In this document: piece after piece, positions 1 to 5,047 of the stretch
How the letters are laid out: every line of letters starts with the position of its first letter
How positions within the stretch are numbered: position 1 is the first letter of the stretch
NCBI GenBank assembly: GCA_002506025.1
Contig: DAWS01000128.1
Location: forward strand, 1-5,047
Direction of reading: 5' to 3'
DNA from: Euryarchaeota archaeon UBA111
GTDB lineage: Archaea; Thermoplasmatota; Poseidoniia; Poseidoniales; Poseidoniaceae
Length of the DNA stretch: 5,047 nucleotides
Made by a program: the position numbers and the translations under genes
Notes under the pieces: model-generated
Seen by the model: only the letters and a program-made list of their open reading frames with translations
Databases searched by the model: none
What the model was told of the DNA's origin: nothing

Positions 1-44
1 TCTGTTGCGGCGATTCTAGCCATGATACTCGGGTGAAATTGGTG

Positions 45-59
45 GTCAATAAACTTGAC
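45..59. promoter_or_regulatory. Short inverted repeat GTCAA-N5-TTGAC, possible operator
   Basis: The arms GTCAA (45-49) and TTGAC (55-59) are exact inverted complements around the spacer TAAAC. The 15-base dyad lies in the AT-rich region just upstream of the TATA-like element at 67-76, where dimeric helix-turn-helix regulators often bind in archaea. The arms are only five bases long and no second copy was noticed in the window, so it may well be chance. Confidence 0.2.
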
Positions 60-66
60 ATTATGG

Positions 67-76
67 TAATTATTAA
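67..76 (+). promoter_or_regulatory. TATA-like element upstream of the membrane protein gene
   Basis: TAATTATTAA lies in the AT-rich upstream region. In archaea transcription usually starts about 25 bases downstream of the TATA-box centre. That would put the start near position 97, so an mRNA beginning at the GTG at 97 would be leaderless, while use of the ATG at 124 would leave a leader of roughly 25 bases. The call rests on position and composition only. Confidence 0.3.
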
Positions 77-96
77 GCAAACCATTCAAACCGTAA

Positions 97-1275
97 GTGA
101 AACTAGCACACTCTGAGCGGGATATGGCTGCAGAATTGGATGTTTCTGGATTGCTGTGGGCAACAGCCATACTTTCCATACCAGTAGTAATGGCATTACC
201 GATGAGGTTAGCGTGGAGTTTCTTCATCGGCGTTGGCCATGAAGAATCACAATATCGCAACTCAGTGCGACAGATTATTGATGCTGGTAGACAAGTATCA
301 CCCTTCAGAACAACGCTAAATGATATGGCACGCAGTTTGAAAATAAAACCCTCTAAACAACGCCTCATCGAAGCAGACTTATTTCACCCTCTGACGTTGT
401 CGCACTTTTTGCTTCTCCCTGCATTGATTATATTCCCACTTGCGGTCATCATGGCACTACCGATTATTATCATTGGTCTACCGATTCTAATTCTAATCGA
501 ATACCTCTTAATCAGGAATAAGTTGCTCATTTTTACTCTGAAGCAAATGGAAAAAATTCTACATTGGCAAGTCATTCACATCCCAAAGCCACACCGTGGA
601 GCGATTCAAAAAGCTGGTAAAGTTAATGAATTCTCCAACCATGTTATCCACTTCAATTATGTTCCACAAGGGGCATTCCTCGGATTGTTCGCATGGCTCA
701 TCGTGCACTGGATCTTCAAACTAGATTCAACCGCATTAGAGTTAATCATTGCTTCTGGTTTGTATATCATCATGCTCGGTATACTTGGCGTCCTAAACAC
801 CGCGTTTGAATCTGATCTAGTGTTTGTCGACCCTGCTAAAGGTCGATTGGTCCCAGTGGACCAATGGTTAGAGAGCATCCTTAAGCCAGTTGTAGGAATA
901 GGATTACTATTCCTAATCGGCAGAAATCTGTTGGACCAAGCAAGGGATGGAAATCCTGTAGTATTCGCTGGAACAGTATTATTGCTACTTTACGGTGCTG
1001 CTATCGTTGGTATAGCTTACAGATGGGGTTACTCTGTTTGGCGTGGTAGTAGAGTCAAAGATGAATTTGAAGCACAAATTGTAGATAATTTGATGCCTCT
1101 TTCTTACGACTTAACGCGAACTAGAGGTCGTATTGAATTCATTGCACAAATGTCGATGGATGAACGGATTACAGTAATGAACGAAGCCCCGACAAAACAA
1201 CTAACCTTTGCTGACTTACAGTCTCTGCCGCCAAGTAAAAACCGCGGCATTATACCGAAAAATCCACTGAAATAA
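97..1275 (+). CDS. Polytopic membrane protein of unknown function
   Basis: I do not recognise a family. The 392-residue product has about seven hydrophobic segments: roughly residues 17-44 (long, perhaps two short spans), 99-119, 121-146, 190-207, 213-236, 261-276 and 287-308. Between the first and second lies a hydrophilic, probably helical stretch (about 46-97), and a mostly polar C-terminal tail of about 80 residues follows the last span. The segment near 119-135 is unusually rich in isoleucine, leucine and proline (LPIIIIGLPILI). There is no cysteine in the whole protein, and no catalytic, metal-binding or transporter signature was recognised. The start is uncertain. The GTG at 97 directly follows an in-frame TAA at 94-96 and could begin a leaderless transcript, while the ATG at 124 (residue 10) has a weak GAGCGGG upstream. 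The stop lies one base from the stop of the convergent ETHE1-like gene. The coding call is strong because of the length and the coherent membrane topology; function is unknown. Confidence 0.85.
   Translation: MKLAHSERDMAAELDVSGLLWATAILSIPVVMALPMRLAWSFFIGVGHEESQYRNSVRQIIDAGRQVSPFRTTLNDMARSLKIKPSKQRLIEADLFHPLTLSHFLLLPALIIFPLAVIMALPIIIIGLPILILIEYLLIRNKLLIFTLKQMEKILHWQVIHIPKPHRGAIQKAGKVNEFSNHVIHFNYVPQGAFLGLFAWLIVHWIFKLDSTALELIIASGLYIIMLGILGVLNTAFESDLVFVDPAKGRLVPVDQWLESILKPVVGIGLLFLIGRNLLDQARDGNPVVFAGTVLLLLYGAAIVGIAYRWGYSVWRGSRVKDEFEAQIVDNLMPLSYDLTRTRGRIEFIAQMSMDERITVMNEAPTKQLTFADLQSLPPSKNRGIIPKNPLK
1237..1262 (-). terminator. Possible U-tract terminator for the ETHE1-like gene
   Basis: On the minus strand two runs of five T occur just downstream of the ETHE1-like stop, at 1262-1258 and 1241-1237. 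Archaeal termination often relies on such short U-tracts without a stem. Both runs lie inside the 3' end of the convergent membrane protein gene, so its lysine codons could account for them equally well. Confidence 0.2.
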
Positions 1276-1276
1276 A

Positions 1277-1984
1277 TTACAACCAAGGGATGTCTTCTGG
1301 GACTTCACCGAATAGATTTGCTGGTAATGCAACCTTTATTTTCGACACATAACCTAATTGTGCAGTTGTATCATCTTGCCACTTTTGATAATCTGCAAAA
1401 TCAGTCATCTTCAAGATTGGGTTATGTTGCATGTTCCATGCTAATGTTTCCATCTCTACTCCAGGCGCCTCGTGACCTGTGCAGACAAGTAAGTCCTCGG
1501 ACAGTTGGGACATGACCTGCAAAGACTCCCAGTGAGCGTGCATTCTCCCACTTGGGAGATCGTCCCTCCCTACGCCGCCCTCACCAGTGAACAGAAAGTC
1601 ACCAGTGAACACATGCTTGGAGGTTACTACGAGCATTGAATCCTCAGTATGACCGGGAACATGATGGAATCTTATTGATTCATTGCCTAACATTAGGACA
1701 GTTTGTTCATCAACAAATTTTGTCACACCCAGTGACGGCGTTGAATGCCACATTACGTAATCACAACCGAGTTGCTTTGCGATAGTAAAACAGCCTGTTA
1801 TGTGGTCGGCATGAGTGTGGGTCGCAATGCACATTTCCAAGTTCAGCCCCATATCAGAGACTTTCGCTAAGTATGTGGATACATAGTCATACACTGGGTC
1901 GATTAACGCGGCTTTACCGCTGGCTTGTTCATAGATTAGGTAGGTCTTTGCCCAGCCAGACTCATTGAGTTGGAGCATCTGCAT
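1277..1984 (-). CDS. ETHE1-like metallo-beta-lactamase-fold protein, probable persulfide dioxygenase
   Basis: The 235-residue product has a full metallo-beta-lactamase signature. The HTHADHITG motif supplies H56, H58, D60 and H61. H112 follows in HVPGHTEDS, D129 in FTGDFLF, and H171 in TGHE. The HxHADHITG form, the GVGRDD segment after the aspartate, and a C-terminal NPIL...VALPANLFGEVP stretch match the ETHE1/persulfide dioxygenase group better than glyoxalase II. Members use mononuclear iron (His, His, Asp) to oxidise glutathione persulfide or a similar persulfide to sulfite. The length suits single-domain members, with no rhodanese fusion and no signal peptide, so it is presumably cytosolic. 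Two oddities: the usual GHDY after the last histidine reads GHEA, and the actual thiol substrate in an archaeon is unknown. I chose the ATG at 1984. The longer frame to 2029 starts with TTG inside the TATA-like element, and the ATG at 1978 is an alternative. A glyoxalase II-like thioesterase remains possible. Confidence 0.85.
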   Translation of the reverse strand: MQMLQLNESGWAKTYLIYEQASGKAALIDPVYDYVSTYLAKVSDMGLNLEMCIATHTHADHITGCFTIAKQLGCDYVMWHSTPSLGVTKFVDEQTVLMLGNESIRFHHVPGHTEDSMLVVTSKHVFTGDFLFTGEGGVGRDDLPSGRMHAHWESLQVMSQLSEDLLVCTGHEAPGVEMETLAWNMQHNPILKMTDFADYQKWQDDTTAQLGYVSKIKVALPANLFGEVPEDIPWL

Positions 1985-2028
1985 GTGTCGCACTAGCGAG
2001 ATGTAGTACTTCAATTTCAGTGACAACA

Positions 2029-2036
2029 AATATATT
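2029..2036. promoter_or_regulatory. Palindromic TATA-like element in the divergent promoter region
   Basis: AATATATT is a perfect 8-base palindrome in the 88-base gap between the divergent ETHE1-like and Nudix genes. Its centre is about 40 bases from the Nudix ATG at 2073 and about 48 bases from the ETHE1-like ATG at 1984. With transcription starting about 26 bases from the centre, leaders of roughly 14 and 22 bases would result, so one element could serve both directions. Flanking bases on both sides are purine-containing but not strong BRE matches. No clear Shine-Dalgarno sequence precedes either ATG. Confidence 0.4.
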
Positions 2037-2072
2037 CTTAAGCATTAAACGAAATGAGTTTTTGGCGATTTT

Positions 2073-2795
2073 ATGAGCCATCCTGAAACGGTTGTCTATC
2101 TCGAACACGACGGCAGGGTGCTGCTGGTAGATTCGGATGGCCATGGGCCGCAACTTCCCGTCAAAGGTCGACAGGATGTATCCCCAATACTGAGGTTTCC
2201 AACACTTGCTGAAGTTAGTAGTCAGGGCATCATATTTGAACAGAAAATGAAAATCAGAATTAAATTCTCAGATGGAGAATATTGGGTGATCAAAGGCTAT
2301 CCAAAAATCGACTGGCCGTCCGAATGGGCGTGGAAGGATAGTATTGTTTCAGACAATGGTGTTCACCCAATCGCAAGAGAAGCAATCTACCGAAGCATAC
2401 ATCGCCTGGTGTCCAAAGTAGTCATCAAGAACAACCAAAATGAGATATTGATGGCCAAAGTTAACCGTGGCCACTTTTCGGGATTTTGGACATTACCGGG
2501 AGGTTATATGGATCACGACGAGCATCCAACCACTGGTTGTGTTAGAGAGACACTGGAAGAACTTGGAATTGCTATCCTATTAACCGATGATGCACCGGTA
2601 GTTACTCAAAGAATATTCAATGATGAAGGAGTTTCATTCGTTTCATTTACTTACCAATCAACATGGAATGGTGGGCTAGAAGATATGAAACTACTTGAGG
2701 AAGAGATTTCAGATGCGGCGTGGTTCAGTAAAGATGAGGCCTTAGAAAATGCGGTTTCTTACTTCGATTCAGAAGCAATAAAACATCATGGCTAA
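2073..2795 (+). CDS. Nudix hydrolase with an uncharacterised N-terminal domain
   Basis: The 240-residue product has a complete Nudix box at residues 144-166 in the form GX5EX7REUXEEXGU: G144, E150, R158, E159, E162, E163 and G165, preceded by GFWTLPG. The usual hydrophobic position after RE is threonine (T160). Nudix enzymes cleave a nucleoside diphosphate linked to another moiety, using divalent metal held by these glutamates. Substrate cannot be read from the box. The Nudix domain spans about 112-240 and ends with the family-typical EEISDAAWFSKDEAL. The first 110 or so residues are not Nudix. They look strand-rich with several tryptophans (W71, W81, W85, W87) and are not recognised; they lack the cysteines of the NudC zinc ribbon. 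The ATG at 2073 is the only suitable start, since a nearby ATG at 2054 is out of frame and closes quickly. The gene is divergent from the ETHE1-like gene and its stop overlaps that of the convergent alanyl-tRNA synthetase. Confidence 0.85.
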   Translation: MSHPETVVYLEHDGRVLLVDSDGHGPQLPVKGRQDVSPILRFPTLAEVSSQGIIFEQKMKIRIKFSDGEYWVIKGYPKIDWPSEWAWKDSIVSDNGVHPIAREAIYRSIHRLVSKVVIKNNQNEILMAKVNRGHFSGFWTLPGGYMDHDEHPTTGCVRETLEELGIAILLTDDAPVVTQRIFNDEGVSFVSFTYQSTWNGGLEDMKLLEEEISDAAWFSKDEALENAVSYFDSEAIKHHG

Positions 2796-5047
2796 ACATC
2801 TAACAATGTTCTTGCAGCAGAGAAACTATCCTCTAATCCCTCTGGATTTGACCCCCCACCCTGAGCAAATGTTGGTCGGCCGCCACCGCCACCAGAAATA
2901 TGAGTAATGATTGATTGAAGAATCTTAACCGAATCATATCGCTCACTAGCAATAGTATTCTCTGTGGTAGCCACCATCAGCTTGCCTCCACCATCCTTCG
3001 AGCCGAGAATAGCGAGTGTTGGATTATCAAAATCTAGGGTCAATTCTTTCAGCATTTTCGACATATTCTTTAAGCCACCATCGGCCTCCATTATGACTAT
3101 TCTTACGCCATCTTTAGAGAAACTTGAATCGTCACTTCCGGATGTTTTCAACCGAACAATTTCTGCTTCCAACTGTTCAATACGTTTTCTTTGGTCTTTC
3201 CATTCATTAAAGAATCTCTCAGCAGTCTTCGGCACATCGTTGATGTTGACACCAAAAACTTCACCGGTTTCTCGCAGCAAACCATCCTGGTCTCGAGCAT
3301 AATCGAGTGCTGCTTGACCAGCAACGATGTGCAGACGTTCCACGCCGTCCTGGACTGCTGTTGAGCGAACAATCCTGATAGAACCTATTTGGCCTAACTC
3401 ATCATGATGCGTACCTCCACAGGCTTGAACGTCATGGTCAGAAATTCTCAGCACGCGTATTGTGTCACCTTTTGGAGCCCCACCTTGGTATAGATCAAAT
3501 CCGTGTTTCCTGTCAGCATCCTTGCGGTTGAGGATGGTTTTTTCTGTCTTGTGAACTTGGACAATAACTTCATTTGACATTTTTTCGATAGCATCTAGGT
3601 CTTTTCTCGACAGTCTGTTGTAATGGGTTATGTCCAAACGTGCAGATTCCTCAGCCTTGTTAGCTCCTGCTTGGTAAATATGTGGACCAAGAATTTTACG
3701 CGCTGCACCACCGACAATGTGCACCGATGTGTGGTGATCCATCAATTGTTTCCGTCTATTCCAGTTTAGAGAACCATGTACTAAGTCACCATTATTCAAT
3801 GCAGCATCGGTAATGTGAACGATATGTTGACCCATCTTACGAGTATCTAACACACGGCAATGAACTGAGTCGGTTGACAATGTTCCATAATCACCCTCCT
3901 GGCCACCGCCCTCTGGGTAGAAGCAGGTACGGTCTAGAATTACGCCGTGTGTTGCGCCATCGGGCAGGCCATCGTTACTGAGTTCGATGCAAAATAACAC
4001 ACTTGCATCAAATTCAAACTGATAAACATCGTCATAGTATAGAGTATTGGTAGGGGGAAGGCTTGGCAGGCTACTGATTAGTTCAGTTTTCTTAATCTCC
4101 TTTGCCGCATCTCTTGCCATCCGTGCATGTCGCTGGGCTAATTCTGCAGTGAAGCCAGTACGCAGTGACATTGCGGTCCAACCTGATTGGTGCGCAAGTG
4201 AGATTGCCATCTCAGGAGCGATGCCGTGTGAGTCATTTAATGAAAACAGTAATTCATCATCGATTGTATTGGCAGTCTTTTCTACATTGGCAAGCATAGT
4301 CTTGATTACTTGTCCACCCTTGCGCAGCATCTCAACATACTTTTCCTCTTCCAGGCGAAGAATTGTTGCGATGCCATCATGCGTCTGTTTCATTGTTTTA
4401 TTGCCTAAATTAACCTCAATGTGATGCAAGGCTAAATCTGCAAGGGTAACTTCAATGCCAAGTTCATCACGCATTCGCAAAGTCCTTCTAGCCAACATTC
4501 TTGCTAGGTAACCTGCTTTCGCATTGGATGGAACTAAACCATCACCTAACATATTACATAGGGCGTGTAAGTGGTCTGGAATGGCGTATATTCTTGACAG
4601 TGGGTCTGTAATTGCGCTGAATTGCTCTAAATCAATAGCTATTCCTCGCTCGCTTAATTTAGCGATGAACATATTTCTGAGTTCATCCCCGTCAACCCCA
4701 ACCTCGATGTTCATGATGCCGTTTAATCGACTCATTTCTCCAAGTATTTTGTCCAGATTAAGTTCGGGCCATTGTTGGGTTATGTTACCAAAACTCGATA
4801 GTTCCTTTAGCCATGCTACTGTCTCTGGATAAATCGCCTCATAGATTGTTGGCGTGCCAGCAGCCGCCCAACAGAATCGCTCTAGTCCATATCCTGTGTC
4901 GATTATTTGCAATGGCATTTCCTTGTAACGTTCGCCTTTGATTTCCACATCGCCGTCTTCTGCTTCTTCAAGATTCATGAAAACAAGAGTGGCTAATTCT
5001 AAACCACCAACAATAACCTCGACTGCCGGACCTGCATTACCGCCACC
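2792..5047 (-). CDS. alaS: Alanyl-tRNA synthetase, archaeal type (N-terminus beyond window)
   Basis: The enzyme charges tRNA-Ala with alanine and clears mischarged serine or glycine. The reading frame stays open to the right edge: 23 codons upstream of the ATG at 4978 include GPAVEV and GGLE, typical of the catalytic core, so that ATG is internal. Of the 751 visible residues (counted from the edge), 6-11 form GPAVEV and class II motif 3 is DTGYGLER with R57. A helical tRNA-recognition region spans about 68-323. The editing domain (about 335-575) has FYPEGGGQ at 376-383, H439xxxH443 and C543GGTH547, the four zinc ligands of a working editing site. A coiled-coil linker lies at about 608-634, and the C-terminal C-Ala/DHHA1 domain at about 645-751 carries GGGGGRPTFAQGGG at 719-732. 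The absent N-terminus would hold class II motifs 1 and 2, which are normally N-terminal in this enzyme. No frameshift or missing key residue was seen. The TAG stop overlaps the Nudix stop tail to tail. Confidence 0.97.
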   Translation of the reverse strand, partial: GGGNAGPAVEVIVGGLELATLVFMNLEEAEDGDVEIKGERYKEMPLQIIDTGYGLERFCWAAAGTPTIYEAIYPETVAWLKELSSFGNITQQWPELNLDKILGEMSRLNGIMNIEVGVDGDELRNMFIAKLSERGIAIDLEQFSAITDPLSRIYAIPDHLHALCNMLGDGLVPSNAKAGYLARMLARRTLRMRDELGIEVTLADLALHHIEVNLGNKTMKQTHDGIATILRLEEEKYVEMLRKGGQVIKTMLANVEKTANTIDDELLFSLNDSHGIAPEMAISLAHQSGWTAMSLRTGFTAELAQRHARMARDAAKEIKKTELISSLPSLPPTNTLYYDDVYQFEFDASVLFCIELSNDGLPDGATHGVILDRTCFYPEGGGQEGDYGTLSTDSVHCRVLDTRKMGQHIVHITDAALNNGDLVHGSLNWNRRKQLMDHHTSVHIVGGAARKILGPHIYQAGANKAEESARLDITHYNRLSRKDLDAIEKMSNEVIVQVHKTEKTILNRKDADRKHGFDLYQGGAPKGDTIRVLRISDHDVQACGGTHHDELGQIGSIRIVRSTAVQDGVERLHIVAGQAALDYARDQDGLLRETGEVFGVNINDVPKTAERFFNEWKDQRKRIEQLEAEIVRLKTSGSDDSSFSKDGVRIVIMEADGGLKNMSKMLKELTLDFDNPTLAILGSKDGGGKLMVATTENTIASERYDSVKILQSIITHISGGGGGRPTFAQGGGSNPEGLEDSFSAARTLLDV

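Larger units (their letters stand above)
1..96. other. Left-edge region: unresolved neighbouring gene end and AT-rich upstream sequence
   Basis: This stretch carries no gene that can be called with confidence. Positions 1-36 are less AT-rich than 37-96 and could be coding. Two readings compete. On the plus strand, frame 1 gives SVAAILAMILG and then TGA at 34-36, which would be the hydrophobic C-terminus of an upstream gene. On the minus strand, an ATG at 23 gives MARIAAT running off the window, which would be the start of a gene divergent from the membrane protein at 97. A third reading, plus-strand frame 3, is open to a TGA at 114-116 but runs through the AT-rich part, so I consider it less likely. 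Positions 37-96 look like upstream regulatory sequence. Sequence to the left of the window would settle it. Confidence 0.35.

Noticed and set aside
1985..2029. 15-residue N-terminal extension of the ETHE1-like protein
   Set aside because: It would begin with TTG at 2029, which overlaps the palindromic TATA-like element, and it adds residues not expected before the first strand of the fold. The ATG at 1984 fits better.
2054..2086. Small plus-strand frame starting at the ATG at 2054
   Set aside because: It closes after ten codons, is out of frame with the Nudix gene and has no sign of being translated.
2878..2895. CCGCCACCGCCACC tract resembling a short tandem repeat
   Set aside because: It encodes the conserved glycine run of the C-terminal alaS domain on the minus strand, which explains the repetition.
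2964..3302. 112-codon plus-strand frame opposite alaS
   Set aside because: It lies wholly antisense to a strongly conserved synthetase segment. The translation is serine-rich with no recognisable domain, as expected of a shadow frame.
4047..4424. 125-codon plus-strand frame opposite alaS
   Set aside because: Antisense to the tRNA-recognition region of alaS, with no promoter or domain of its own. The other plus-strand frame at 4524-4832 is rejected for the same reason.
4976..4978. ATG at 4978 as the true start of alaS
   Set aside because: The frame remains open upstream to the window edge and encodes conserved catalytic-core residues (GPAVEV, GGLE), so this methionine is internal.
1..5047. 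A linked biological system, defence island, mobile element, CRISPR array or RNA gene
   Set aside because: No transposase, integrase, direct-repeat array, tRNA cloverleaf or defence domain was seen. The four genes alternate in strand and show no shared pathway.

Overview
The window looks like a compact piece of an archaeal chromosome. The main reason is the alanyl-tRNA synthetase at the right end: after class II motif 3 (DTGYGLER) it continues with the archaeal-type GTPTIYEAIYPE segment and a long helical tRNA-recognition region, not the bacterial arrangement. No start codon in the window has a convincing Shine-Dalgarno sequence. AT-rich, TATA-like elements sit about 25 to 50 bases upstream of the starts instead, as expected for archaeal promoters with short or absent leaders. 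Base composition is moderate (low 40s % G+C by eye). A marine planktonic euryarchaeon (Poseidoniales-like) would fit, but that placement is inference and was not searched.

Layout, left to right. Positions 1-96 hold the unresolved edge of a neighbouring gene and an AT-rich upstream region. Positions 97-1275 (+) encode a cysteine-free polytopic membrane protein of unknown function. Positions 1277-1984 (-) encode an ETHE1-like metallo-beta-lactamase-fold protein with a complete metal-ligand set, probably a persulfide dioxygenase or a close relative. Positions 1985-2072 are a short divergent promoter region with one perfectly palindromic TATA-like element. Positions 2073-2795 (+) encode a Nudix hydrolase with an uncharacterised N-terminal domain of about 110 residues. 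Positions 2792-5047 (-) encode the C-terminal 751 residues of alanyl-tRNA synthetase, whose N-terminus lies beyond the right edge.

The genes strictly alternate in strand: + - + -. Both convergent junctions are extremely tight, with one base between stops at 1276 and a 4-base overlap of stop codons at 2792-2795. No two visible genes share a strand and adjoin, so none can form an operon within this window. I see no functional pathway linking the four products.

I found no RNA genes, CRISPR arrays, insertion sequences, defence genes or other obvious new system. The points most worth checking are the orphan membrane protein, the altered active-site segment of the ETHE1-like protein, the unexplained N-terminal domain of the Nudix protein and the shared palindromic promoter element.
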